Source of the DNA: Neckera pumila
Taxonomy: Eukaryota > Streptophyta > Bryopsida > Hypnales > Neckeraceae
Length of the DNA stretch: 64,000 nt
Assembly (NCBI GenBank): GCA_963969595.1
Contig: OZ018409.1
Span: 1,180,501 to 1,244,500 of the forward strand
Direction of reading: 5' to 3'
In this document: positions 1 to 11,285 of the stretch, piece by piece
Position numbering within the stretch: the first letter of the stretch is position 1
Layout of the letters: the number at the start of each line of letters is the position of its first letter
Notes under the pieces: model-generated
Told to the model about the DNA's origin: nothing
The model's database searches: none
The model's input: the letters and a program-made list of their open reading frames with translations, nothing else
Made by a program: the position numbers and the translations under genes

Positions 1-1337
1 AGTTCTATGAATTTACCATCAGTTTCAAGGGCGGTTGACTTCTCATGGAGTCATCATGGAGTTTTGTAAAATCCCGAAACTTTTGGGGCAACCTTTTGAA
101 AATTCCCATAGGCTAAAGGAAAAAACAAATCTTCCATAATACAATTCATAAAGAGACTAAAATTAAACACTCCTTAATAATCTCCACCGGGGGGAAATTG
201 TTCTGGTACCGGAGCTTGTTGTAGATGGTCAGCTCCTAAATTGACCTCTTGGCATGCTTTTATCCTAAAAGCACCTTTATATATGTTCCAATCACCTCAC
301 CCTTCGTCTACTTTGCATTTTGGCTTGATATTCTAAGTTATCTGCAACTTAAGACAAACTATTCCAAATTCTCTATGAATTGGATCTAGACTCTTGGAAA
401 CCTATTAGTAGACTCTTCTACTTAGCCAGGTCGTCGCATGCCGCTTGCAGGCTTAGTTTCACATGGATGAGACACTAGAACTGGCTAACTCTCACATTCT
501 CACTTCTCTCGGAAAGGCTAATCTACTCTCTCAGACTCTCAATTAGGGCCTAAATATGGAAAGACACATTATTTTGTACTTCCCACCATTTTAAAAAGAC
601 TTCTCACTGACTTGGTAGGGACTTCTACCAAATCCCTCTCAACTACTTACTCAATGCTATTTGCATAAAATAGGACTAAAAGACTAAAATAAATTACAAA
701 AATTAAACCCAGAATCCAAAGTGCTAACTTGAGGGCTCACATAAAACTCAATTTTTGGAAGCCAGTCCATCTTTGAGATCTCAAAGATTTTAGATGAAAA
801 TTTTCAAATCTCTTATCTTTTACTAAGCATAAAAAGTTCATCATTTCAAATTATTCTCACTAAGATATTCTCTTTCAAAGTGCACTGCCCTTTTTTCCAT
901 TGACCCAAATAAAACTTTAAACTTAAAATATCTCCTATATTGCGCAATCAAATAACTTGAAATTTTCCTCCTTGGGTTATAAAGAGTTAAGTTGTCTCTA
1001 TACCTAATTTCAAATGGTGAATTGATTATTTTTTAGATTTTTTTTTTGTAACCAAGCTATGTAATAGCTTCAATGGCCTATGGAGCTACCACTTAGAATA
1101 AATTGTCAATTGCTAATACTACAAAAATGCTTTTTTCTTGAAAATTGGACCTCCAACTATTATATTGAATTGCTTATTTTGATGTTTTTGGATGTTTCAC
1201 CCTAAATCACTAAATAATATAATTAACCATTGTACATATAATTACGTACTCATGTTTTCTACCTTAGATTAGAGCTGGTGATAAAGCACTTCTTTATTGC
1301 TCCCCCAATTCAAGGGACAATAGTTGTCTATGGCTTT
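1..1337. other. AT-rich intergenic DNA, no gene seen
   Basis: I see no conserved coding stretch, RNA gene or complete mobile element here. The sequence is AT-rich with stops in all frames at short intervals. A slightly GC-richer patch around 180-560 could be an old transposon remnant, but no ends or protein motif support a family. Confidence 0.6.
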
Positions 1338-2246
1338 TATACCCCCTAAAGGCCTAAGACTCAAAACTGCCATTCTACAACAAAGAGTAAAAAAAATTTG
1401 AATACTAATTTTTTTGCACATTTAACTGTAGGATCTTACACCTAACTAGTATGAAGATGTGTGGAAAAAATTTCAAATTTTTTGATTGCATATATTGTAA
1501 GATATTTTCGTTTCAAGTAAAAAAAACATGTGTTTCAGCACATTGTAGAATTGGATTATTTGACTTTGAACCTTCTTAACTTTAATTTTTTGCTCTACAA
1601 AATTTTGAGGTTTAAATCTTTGTGGTGGAGAATTGAGTTGAGAGTCTAGGAAAAACAAATTCAAAAAAACTTAATTTTCATTCTTTAAAAAATTGTTAAG
1701 TAGAAGTAGGTATAGATAGAAGAAAAATCTCAATTATTACTATCTCTGAGATGGAATTAAAAATGCACTAATTCCAATGGTGAGATTTTTTTGCCAGCAA
1801 AATAAACCATGTGATATTTGTTTTTGAAAAATTGTAATAATTGCATTCATAAATGAATCCTACAAGTTATTTTTTCAAGTAGATGCTTAAATTGCTCAAA
1901 ACAAGATTGTCCATAACTTTCTCATAACAAATCCAAATGGAATGAATCAAAGCTTTTTGTTTAGACCAAAATATAATCTATGAGAAAAAAAATCAAAAAA
2001 TTTGAAATTTTGAAATTGAAATTTTCAAAATTTTATTTTGCTGCCCGTCTCCCTTGTTTTGAACTTGTTTGGGCATGACTTTTGTTCCCGAGCACCGATT
2101 GAAAAAAAAATTATACTCCTACAAAGTTGAACCATTTTTCTATTTTCAAAAGAAGTTTCAAGAAATCAGGACAAAAATCCAGCCCATAGATACCTGCCCA
2201 AGATCTCATTTATCTACCAAAGAGACAATGGTCTATTAGTGGTTAA
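1338..2246 (+). mobile_element. TTAA-flanked non-autonomous element, family A copy 1 (piggyBac-like)
   Basis: The left end is decayed (TTAT then ACCCCCTAAAGGCC) and the right end reads toward GGTTAA at 2243-2246. The interior matches the copies at 27305 and 28951: an 'AAACTGCCATT' segment soon after the left end, a 'CCATAACTTTCTCATAACAAA' segment near the middle and 'GAATGAATCAAAGC' just after it. It encodes no transposase. The TTAA duplication and C-rich termini are the reason for calling it piggyBac-like. The orientation given is that of the best copies. Confidence 0.6.
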
Positions 2247-2820
2247 CCTCTAAAGGACCAAATGACCATTGAACATACGCAAATGATTTTGCATAGGTGT
2301 GTATGAAGTCATTTTTTAACAAACGTTTTTTTAATTTCGATCCAAAGTGTATATGTCCCTCCTTAGTGGAGATGTAATTTTTTTCCGATTGAGTTTCTCG
2401 AATCACTCCGTATTGCCCTAAATTTTTGAAGTAACCTAGGCAGCTTTAGACAATATATATCAAATTCCTACTATAATTTTGAAATTTGGCAGGCATATAA
2501 TTTATATGATATAAGATGTAAATGTCAAAAAGAAACCCATGTATAGTGTAAGAATCTCACTTTAGGAGGAGCTCAAGTCAGCTGGCCTTGTCGGACAAGA
2601 TCAAAAAAAAAAAACTCTCCTAACTTCAAATGTTATATCTAACAATCCGTAGAGTTAAGGTTTTTGAATTCTTTTTTCACACAATTCCATAGTAATCAAG
2701 TATAAATTTGAAAGGTTGAATTTTGAAAAAACTTTTTTTTTTCATATTTTTCTCAGTGCTCTAAATAGTGGAAGTTTTTTACAATATGCCTGAAATGTAC
2801 TTTGGTCCTTTAGGGATTAA
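2243..2820. mobile_element. TTAA-flanked element, family A copy 2 (short subtype, 578 bp)
   Basis: Terminal inverted repeats are TTAACCTCTAAAGGACCAAA on the left and, read on the other strand, TTAATCCCTAAAGGACCAAA on the right. Its left TTAA (2243-2246) is also the right TTAA of the preceding element, so the two lie back to back at one target site. The interior differs from the 930-bp copies and has no coding capacity. Confidence 0.65.
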
Positions 2821-3681
2821 AGATACTAGTATGAGTAGAAAATGTACAAAAGTCTATCAATTGATCTTGTTTGGTTTTAGGAGGAAGCTTAAATACGTAA
2901 CTAAATTACCAATAGAAAGAAGTTGTGACAATTATGTTTCTAATTTAAGCTATTATTGATAATGTTAAACATTTTAGCATATGTCCAATTGAATGATGGT
3001 AGGGGGAATAATTTTCTCTAGTTAGGGAATAAAATAATAAAGACTACAATATTTTTTGCTAATTTTCTATTAAGTTTGGAATTAGTAGAAATTAAAGAAG
3101 GTTACTGTAGATTATAGTCTGACTTGTTTTCAATCTATAAACAAACCTATTTTCAAGAAAGTGCAAAACAAAAAATTGGTCTTAACAGCTTTATTAGGTG
3201 TCAATATGTTATTGGTCATACAACAATGAAGGCCCTAGTCAACATCATATTTCCCTCATTCATGAAAATATGTCACCTCATCTTTTGTAAACGGGCCCCT
3301 GGTCAAAAATAGGTTGTATACCTTATGTTTCATTAGGAAATAGCTTTTGTACATAGAATTCTTATATTAGTCCTCCACGTCTTTTTGGGATGGAGAGGAT
3401 TCAAAGTTGCGCATCAATTTTTACCACAAAGGATTCGGAAATTCCAAAAAATTGGAAATATTTTTTTCACATTTGAATTCAAAGACCCCATTATTAATAG
3501 AAAAGAGTTTACAATTTAAAACAAAATTAGCGGCCCAAAATAGGACAAAGGTTCTTATGTCAAGCTCCACCTATGAAGAAAAATAATTCTTACCCTATAG
3601 AATTCTAATGTAAACCTTCAATAGACAAGTTGATCACAAAATGAATAATTGCAAAATTATACAAGTTCCTACAAAAGTAAA
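2821..3681. other. AT-rich intergenic DNA, no gene seen
   Basis: Nothing recognisable. Only short AT-biased open frames without conserved motifs. Confidence 0.55.
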
Positions 3682-4001
3682 CATTAGAAAAGATTTGGGG
3701 CCAAGAAAGAGCCGTTTCAAGCCCGTTCCCCAATCTATCCCTATGTTGTGAACAGTGGTATGGGCTGTCCAAAAAGTACATTTTCAAAAAAATAAAAAAT
3801 AAAATAAATTGCAACTTTCATTTTAAGAATTTTTTATTTTTTTTATTTTTTATTTTTTATATTTTAAAATCTAATGTGGCCAAAGTTTGGCCATGTCACC
3901 TTGCTACAGTGGCGCAATTTCAACAGTTAGAGACTATTCAAAACTTGTCAAGAATTCATAAGAACTTGCAGCCCTTTAGAAGGCCCAAATTCTCTCTAAT
4001 G
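3682..4001. mobile_element. CATTAG-end miniature inverted-repeat element (family D), 320 bp
   Basis: Ends are CATTAGAAAAGATTTGGGGCC on the left and, on the other strand, CATTAGAGAGAATTTGGGCC on the right. Just inside the left end lie 'GCCCGTTCCC' and 'GGGCTGTCC', which recur at the same places in the copy at 28242-28530. The centre carries a palindromic GTGGCCAAA...TTTGGCCAT segment. No protein is encoded. The superfamily is unassigned because I cannot fix the target-site duplication. Confidence 0.6.
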
Positions 4002-4499
4002 TTTTGAGTAGATCTATTTTTGATACAAGGTGTAAATTGATACTCATTGAAAAGTTTTAAAAAGATGTAAATTGAATCTCGGGGGGTGTAGTCATCGGGC
4101 GGATTAGCAAACTATGAGCGAAAAAATGATAGGGTATTTTTTATTCATTTGGGCTAAAAATTATAAAAGAGTTTAGAGTACTATAGGGTATAGAATATGG
4201 CATTGGATGTCTTTAAAGTACTATAGGGTATGGAATAATAGGCCCCATTAGAAAATGCAGTAGTACTAAAATAGCCCCCTTTATATTAAATTCTTTGGCC
4301 AAATGTCTGAAATTGCTTATTATACTATAGGAAATATACATCTTAGTTCATGTAAGACTCTCGGATTCCTATAGTGACTTAACTACTCTTACAACTAAGT
4401 GTTATACATTGTACATGGATATATAATTTAGGGTCTGACTACTGTAAGTTAATACGGAGTATGATTTAATATTACAGAATACAAGATTGTGCAGATCTC
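4002..4499. other. AT-rich spacer, no gene seen
   Basis: It contains a short local repeat, 'GTACTATAGGGTAT', at about 4178 and again at about 4218. Nothing else stands out. Confidence 0.5.
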
Positions 4500-5419
4500 G
4501 TTTAGGGTACTCAGTGATGGTTTACTGCGCTTAGGGGTCAGTTCAATCTGGCTCAGTGATGGGGTTTTCGGCTTAGGGGTCAGGGCAATCTGGCTCAACT
4601 CGGCTTAGGGGTCAGTTCACTTGAAGCCGACCGTTGCGTCTGAGTTTGCAAGGAAGAGGTTTAGGGTTTGTTCAATTGGTCGGGACTGGGTGCAATCTCC
4701 CGACGTGTGCAAGAATCCGGCCGTGGCGTGTGCAAGGACCTGAGTTTGCTGTCGACGAGGTGGAGGGTTTGTGCAATCAATTTGCTTTGGACGAGGTGGA
4801 GGGTTTGTGCAAGGACCTCAGTTTGCTGGATACGGGGTTTACGGTTTGTGCGCCCGTTCAGTTTCGGGTGTCCCACAGCAGCCCTCGTTACGGTTTGGGG
4901 CGGATCTGTGTTGTGCGTGTAGGGTTTACGGTTTGTGCAATCAATTTCGTTGTTTGGCTACGGGTTTGTGCAATCAATTTTGTTGTTTGGCTACGGTTTG
5001 TGCAATCAATTTTGTTGTTTGGCTACGGTTGGTTCGTTGGGAGCATCCCCAAGCAGCCCTCGTTACGTTTTGTTGCAAATCCGTCACGGTTTGGTGCAGA
5101 TCTGTGTTTTGGTTTTAGGCTTTACGACTTCAGGGTTTGGGGAATTGTTTTTTCTGTGTCTTTTTCTTGCGTGACAGCGTCACATGGTGCCTGGGGTCGC
5201 TGCGATCATCTTGGCACCTGCTGCTTTGAGGTATTGCTAGTCTCTGAATTGGGCAACGTAGGGTTTTGTATTGCGGTTGTCTTGTGGTCTTCAGGCTCTT
5301 GTTAATTTGTGGTTTACCTTTCAGGGTTTAGGGTGCGTTGCTCTTGCGTTCTGGATCCAGATGTGCTGCGTGGTGTAATGACAGATTCGATTTGTTGAAC
5401 GCAAGGTTTAGGGGCGTGG
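4500..5419 (+). repeat. GC-rich patch built of short degenerate direct repeats, with telo-box-like TTTAGGG motifs
   Basis: Between about 4522 and 4620 the phrase 'GGCTTAGGGGTCAG' recurs. From 4931 to about 5028 three copies of a 32-33 bp unit starting GTTTGTGCAATCAATTT follow each other. Related 'GGTTTGTGCAA' units lie further upstream, at about 4766 and 4803. TTTAGGG(TTT) motifs at about 4659 and 5327 resemble telo-box motifs common in plant 5' leaders. A long open frame (4634-5305) runs through the repeats, but its translation only repeats the same short phrases and resembles no family I know. The patch could be the promoter and leader of a decayed gene. Confidence 0.5.
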
Positions 5420-5626
5420 ATGATGGCGCTCAATTACAAGATCAGATTGTACTCTGTGGAGGATGATGTGGGGCGGCCGGAGCTACTCAGTCCGTTTTTT
5501 TGCAACTCCAGCGATACTTATGCGGATTTGCGCATGCGCATAGTCTTTGGCAATGCTAACTTTGGTCCCATTCACTGTGTTTGTAAACACAATGAGCATT
5601 ATTTTTCTTACTCCATCATTGTGTAA
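5420..5626 (+). pseudogene. possible first-exon fragment of an unrecognised gene
   Basis: An ATG follows the leader-like patch ending GGTTTAGGGGCGTGG. The first 45 or so codons have normal plant base composition and amino-acid mix (MMALNYKIRLYSVEDD..., ending near YADLRMRI). After about 5560 the DNA becomes AT-rich and the frame looks non-coding. I do not recognise a domain. It may be the start of a truncated or captured gene, or chance. Confidence 0.2.
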
Positions 5627-6111
5627 GAAAACTATGTTTGATGTGTGTCCTAATACAGCTCCCACATGAGAATGAATCTTGTGAGATATCAAGTAAAGGG
5701 TGACACCAAAGTTTTTTTTGGAGTAAAAGCTTTCTTCTGTCAAATTTTGTTGTAACTTAAATTGTCGTTGGCCTGAAATTTTCTCAACATTTTTTGGGTC
5801 CATGCTGCATTATATATGTCGAGAACATTCCCTAAACCAAACCACCCCATTCAATTTTGGGCCAAAATTATAGTAGAATAATTTTTCAATCTAATTTACC
5901 ATATCATTTATTCATAGAAAATTGGAATTGTAAGTAATGCAAGCCCCTTCTCTATTAACCCAAATTAGAAAATTACATAATTGTAGCATGTGAAAAAAAA
6001 AAAAAAAAAAAGTAATAGCCCCCTATAAAATAGTGGTTGGTCGCTCATATATCCTTATTTTTTTAAGGCACAGCACCCCCTGAGAAATTGAATACCTGAA
6101 TCAAAAGTTAT
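5627..6111. other. AT-rich spacer with an A homopolymer
   Basis: No gene seen. A run of about 19 A residues lies at about 5993-6011. Confidence 0.5.
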
Positions 6112-6407
6112 CATTAGGAAAAATTTCAATCCTCAAAGGGCCACGAGAGTTGCTGCAATAAGGGAATAATAATAATAATAATAATAATTTTTTGAAAAAA
6201 TGAAATCTGGCGTGGCATGAGGGGGGCCACATTAGCATTGTGGATCCCACGTTAGTACCACATCAGACTTGAAATTTTTTAAATGTTTTTTTAAGAAAAA
6301 AACTATTTTTTATTTTATTTTATTTTTTAGATTCCGTAATTGCACAAAGGAGGGGTCCAAAAGTCAGATTCTGATGGCCCCTTCAAGGGCTGAAATTTTT
6401 CCTAATG
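6112..6407. mobile_element. CATTAG-end miniature inverted-repeat element (family D), 296 bp
   Basis: The left end is CATTAGGAAAAATTTCAATCC and the right end, on the other strand, is CATTAGGAAAAATTTCAGCCC, a near-perfect 20-bp inverted repeat. The middle has a (AAT)n microsatellite at about 6164-6188 and a GTGGCATG...CCACATCAG segment, comparable to the GTGGCA...TGCCACATCAGC segments in the copies at 28242 and 43220. Confidence 0.65.
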
Positions 6408-6827
6408 TTTGCCCCCCTAAAATGGTCTATAAAGGCAAATTCAAGCAGTATTTGTAGAATTATGCGTCTTCTTTTAAAATTTGGCAAGTGTAACTAAAAT
6501 AATAATATCATGGTTGCTTTAGTCCTTTAATTTCATAATTCTTTTCAATAAAGTCAAATTGCACTTTTGTGAGAAAATTGGATATGATGATTTATTGAAA
6601 CAAGTAGTTCACCCCATTGCATCATTTGTAGCAACACATTGTTAGAAGCTTTAGGGCTTCATTAAGCCTCTAGTGATGTCATTAGGATTTTACAAGTAAA
6701 TGAATGAAAAAGGTGAAATTGAGAACATGACACTTTTGTGTAACAAATGAAATCATGACACTTTGCTCTTAATAGAATTGATATCTTATTAAAATATTTT
6801 GTAGGATTGAAAATATTTTTTTTGCCT
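6408..6827. other. AT-rich spacer, no gene seen
   Basis: No conserved coding stretch or element end recognised. Confidence 0.5.
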
Positions 6828-7007
6828 AAGTCTTAGGCATTTTTTTACTTTTTATTTTGATACATTGCAAGATTCCATCAAATAGAAAGGCTGCTTTCAT
6901 GCTAGATAAATACAATATGTTGGCGCCAGGTATCAAACCCGCAACCACGCCATTTGGTTTGGGTACCTTTCCACCATTGTCATCTAGGACCAAGTCTTAG
7001 GCATTTT
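6828..7007 (-). mobile_element. tRNA-derived SINE with a 16-bp target-site duplication
   Basis: The body (6844-6991) is flanked by a perfect direct repeat AAGTCTTAGGCATTTT at 6828-6843 and 6992-7007. Read on the - strand it begins GGTCCTAGATGACAATGG, then has GGTTGCGGGTTTGATACC, which resembles the tRNA B-box (GGTTCGANNCC), and ends in an A-rich tail (AAAATAAAAAGTAAA) against the second duplication. A tRNA-like head, A-rich tail and long perfect duplication are the classic layout of a pol III-transcribed SINE mobilised by LINE machinery. The A-box is less clear. The perfect duplication suggests a fairly recent insertion. Confidence 0.7.
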
Positions 7008-9232
7008 CACTATGTGGATGCCAACGATGCTAGCGCATGGAATTGAAAATAGAGATGTAAGCCTACAAACCTTGAATCTAGTTGTAGGTATGTAACTACA
7101 ACCATTTGAAGGTATTTATAACATAGGTACACTATAATATGGAACTTAGAGTTTATAACATAGGTCCTTCTAACATAGATACTTATAATCATAGATGATG
7201 TTTATAATATGGATTCCTAGAGTCATGGGCTCATAGATTTATACTCACATACTAACATTAAATATAGAATAAAAGTGTCATAAATATTGTTTGAATGTTT
7301 TCACATTATAATTACTTTGCTAAAAAGTCATTAAACAATTTTAAATTTTTGAGTTGAAAAAAACATAGTTCTCCTTAATTTATGGACAAGTAAATTTATA
7401 GCACAAAATTAAGAGTGATTCCTTATTACATTTATACAGTTTTCTAAAGCACGAGAAGTCATGAAAGGTCATACTTCAAGTAGGTTCTCTAATTTAAACA
7501 AATATAAATTCATGCAATTGAGTATTGAGTTTAAAAAAAATTATAAATCCCATGACACAACAAAGTATTAATGTGTAAAAATTGTAAAAAAATTGTTTTG
7601 TAATTCCAGTTTTAGAATACCTGGAGCTTGAAAATACCTTCTTGATTATTATGGATTGTCTTAGAATACATGAAAATATTGTGATTTTAAAATTTTAAAC
7701 CTTCAAAAATAAATATATTACTCGCCAAACCTGTAAAAAAAATTGGAGGCAAAAATTTGACACAGTTTTGAGCTTTTGAAATACTGCCAATTTAACAAAA
7801 TTAGTGTTGATTGTTTTGCTCATATTTCACTAGCTTTTAGTGAAAGTATTCATGCACAATTAACCAATTTTGTGTCAAATTCATGCACATCTATACATAA
7901 TTTGGAAATAATTTACAGAAAAGTTATATACAAATATGTACCTCTCCACTTTTATCATGTGTCTAGTACAATGACAATAGCAATGAGGTGAAAAGAAGCA
8001 AACCATGTTTATATGTCAATTCCCTCCTCCTTTGAGGAAATCTAGAGCTGTTGATTTGAATTCAAAAAAAATTCCCATCTCCTCAAATGTTGTTAATTTT
8101 CTTAAAAAAATAGTGGTTGATGTCCGTTGAATAGAGGATCTTGGCCATTTACATATGGATACAAAATATAGATATAGAATATGAATATGGATATAATTTC
8201 TAAATATGGATATAGATACAAACACAAAATTAGAAATATGGAAGACGGATACAATTATGATTACAAAATTCAAAATACAAAGTACCTGCACAATACATAC
8301 ATAATCACAAAAATTCATATAAATATATCCTATATCGATTGCAATCCATATATGTTCCACAAAAATACAAATATATTTTTGGAGTGGTTTTACAAGCACA
8401 ATTCATTAATTCATTTCATAAGGGGGTTATCAAAATGTGCTCAAATTTTTGGATGTAAAAGTTTACAACTAGTAGAAAAATCACATGTGTATCCTTTTTA
8501 AAATTTTCATAATAGCCTCACAACTAATGGTAGAAAAGACACATGTATTCCTTTGTTTTTTGTGTGTGAGTTGAAGGAAAAGCAACAAGTTTATCATGTG
8601 TATTTTTCTGGAAATTGACACTTTGATACAATGACAATGATTTCAAAAGGAGCAGAAACTATCTTTTCCATTTTTGAATTTTGATTTGAAAACCTCTCTT
8701 CATTTTAGTGTACTTGCAATTTCAATTCTATTTGAATAAATCCCTTTCTTTTACTAAATTCAGTTGTTGTTTTTATTTCTAGGTTTGAATTATATTACTA
8801 TTATATTTTAAATCCATATTAAATTTTTAGAAATGTCAAGGTTTGTCACCAGTATCAAATTTCTGTTTGAATATAAAATAAAGATTTGTCAAACTTTATC
8901 TGAATCTGATAAGATACGATATGTGCAATTATTCAAATTTTTATTTTGAATGCATTACTTTTATTTTGAATGCATTACTTTTATTTGTCAATTTTTTGTT
9001 GAGTCTAATTTATTAAACACTACATTGAATAGTATATTGTAATTGCTATTTTGCACCCTTACAAAGAATCAATTGGTTACCATTGTAATGCCAACCAACT
9101 TTGTCATTTCATAAAATCTATGACAATTAGTAACCATTGTCATTTCATAAAATTTCATCATTTGTATGAAACATGATTTCTAAAAAGCAAAATGCTCCAT
9201 TTCAAATGAATTTTTTTACACATTTATCATTT
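7008..9232. other. AT-rich intergenic DNA with simple and short tandem repeats
   Basis: No gene seen. A degenerate 'ATATGGATA' run lies at about 8155-8215. A perfect 20-bp tandem duplication (TTATTTTGAATGCATTACTT twice) lies at 8941-8980. 'CATTGTCATTTCATAAAAT'-like phrases repeat at about 9100 and 9135. Confidence 0.6.
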
Positions 9233-10159
9233 TTAACCCTAAAGGACCAAGGTGATTTTCCAATCAAAAAACATTCAAAACTGTCATTTCTATTGAAAAG
9301 AGAAAAGAACTTTAAAAATTGTTTTTTTTGCATTCCAACGCAAGCTCTTATATTTGACTAGTATAAATACATGGAAGAAATTTGAAAAACTTTGACCTTG
9401 TAGATTGTAAGATATATGCATTTAAAGTGATGAAAACAAACTTTTTTGCACCTTGCTTGACTAGATTTTTTGGCTTTGAATCTTTTTAGTTCAAATTTTT
9501 TGCACTACTGATTTTGATTTTCTACTTATTTATGTTAAGTAATTGAGTTGAGAATCTATAAAAAAAATTAGAAAAAAAAGCATTTAATTTTCACTCATTA
9601 AAAAATTGTTAAGTAGAGGTGGATTCAAGATTGAAGAAACAACTAAATTGTTAATAGCCTTTAGATTGAACTAAATCACAATAATACCAATGGTGAGATT
9701 ATTCTAGTAAGAAAATCTAACCTTATCTAACAATTTTTTTTGAAAAATTCTAAAAATTGCATTCAAAAATGAATTCTACAAGTTACTTTTTCAATAAGAT
9801 GCTTAGATTGCTCAAAAAACTAAGATTGTCCATAACTTTCTCATTATTAGTCCAAATTGAATGAAACAAAGCTTCACATATAGACAAAATTATAATCTTT
9901 GAGAAAAAAATTTGAAAAGAAAATTATTTTGACATTCTGTAATTTTTTTTGGTGCTACCTGCCAAATTTCATTTTTGCTTATTGTGCCATAATTTTTGCT
10001 CCCGGGCATCAATTAAATAAAAATTATATATTCACAAAGCTCTTACAAAAATACACAACCTCAAAAAGTCCCAAAAAATATCACTAAAAATTGAGACAAT
10101 AGGAACCTGCTCGGACCCAAATTGTCCCTCGAGGGGACAAATGGTCCTTTAGGGGTTAA
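9233..10159 (+). mobile_element. TTAA-flanked non-autonomous element, family A copy 3 (927 bp)
   Basis: It is bounded by TTAA at 9233-9236 and 10156-10159. Left end CCCTAAAGGACCAAGG; right end, on the other strand, CCCCTAAAGGACCA. The interior is collinear with the copies at 1338, 27305 and 28951, including 'AAACTGTCATTTCTA' near the left end and 'CCATAACTTTCTCATTA' near the middle. No transposase is encoded. Confidence 0.75.
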
Positions 10160-11285
10160 AATAACAAATGATTAAAAAATCTTTTTATACAACTATATAG
10201 AAAGCATGATTACAAGTGTCTTTTCAATTGGAAGGGATTTTTGAAAAAAACTTTACAATATACTTTGTATTGTACTTCAACACAATTGTCACTTGTGAAT
10301 ACACTTTTTTATCAAATGGAAAATCACTTCAAAGCCAAAGTAATGCAATGTCTTTGAAGGAAAATTTGTCCATATATTTTTTCTTTCTCAATGGATGAAA
10401 TTGATGCATTGTTTCATAAACTTGGGATGGTACAATAGAATTCATCTTAGTGCATGGTGTTGGGACTGGTGGTTAGGTATGTATATAGAGAAGATACATG
10501 TTTAGAAAAGCTAGGTTTATTTAAGTCCATTGGAGTGCTTGTTTTATTCCGAATTTGGAATATTACTCTATGTAAATGTGTTTGAAATTGAGCCTACCAA
10601 CTGTCTACATTCTTGCCAGTTATGCAATAAGAGAGGATGCACTAAACCAAATTCTACCGTATAGCACTCTATTATAGATGAACGAGCTCTATTGTAGGAC
10701 TCTTTTATGGATGAATAAATAAGCTTTGTCCATATCTTGCACGTTTCATCCATAACTATGGCTTCCGTCATTAAAGAACTGAAGATTGCTTTCTGCACTG
10801 CACAAAATAAATGAAATTAAAATCCAGGTTGTCAGTCTTCAATAGTTCAACGCATCCCGCAGTTTCTGGGAACTGCGCAGTCAACGGCGCTCCCAATGGA
10901 GTTCCCAAAGACGCTCCTAGTGACGCTCCCCAACGCAGAAGCAGGAGGAGGGGACCGCGACCGTTACGAGCGCTGTGACGAATTTGAATTCGAATTTCGA
11001 AAATGGCAATGGCGGGCATCTCGTGCTGACGCCGACGTACTTCAACCCCCTCCCGGCCCATTTCGCCTCCGGATTGCTGTCTCTTCCATTTCACCTCGCC
11101 AAGTCCCGGCGGTCGCTAGTCGTGTCTTCCCAACACTTTGAGCGATTGCTCGTGTCTTCTAGGACCCCGTGTTGCGAAACACATGCTGTAAAGGTGAGAG
11201 CGAGGACCGGCGGTTTTGCTTCCTGCGTTCGCCACTTTCGGTGTTGGGAGGTTTTGAGCCGGACTTCGAATCGGAAGCGGACGCG
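10160..11285 (+). promoter_or_regulatory. upstream region of TOP2
   Basis: The first 400 bases are AT-rich and featureless. From about 10830 to the TOP2 start the DNA becomes GC-rich, as expected for a promoter-proximal and leader region. I find no convincing TATA box close to the start, which would fit a TATA-less housekeeping or cell-cycle promoter. Several open frames on both strands here look like by-products of the base composition. Confidence 0.45.

Noticed and set aside
4634..5305. A 223-codon open frame in the GC-rich patch
   Set aside because: The translation consists of repeats of the same short DNA unit read in changing frames, has no recognisable domain, and overlaps equally open frames. 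It is better explained by composition and repeats.
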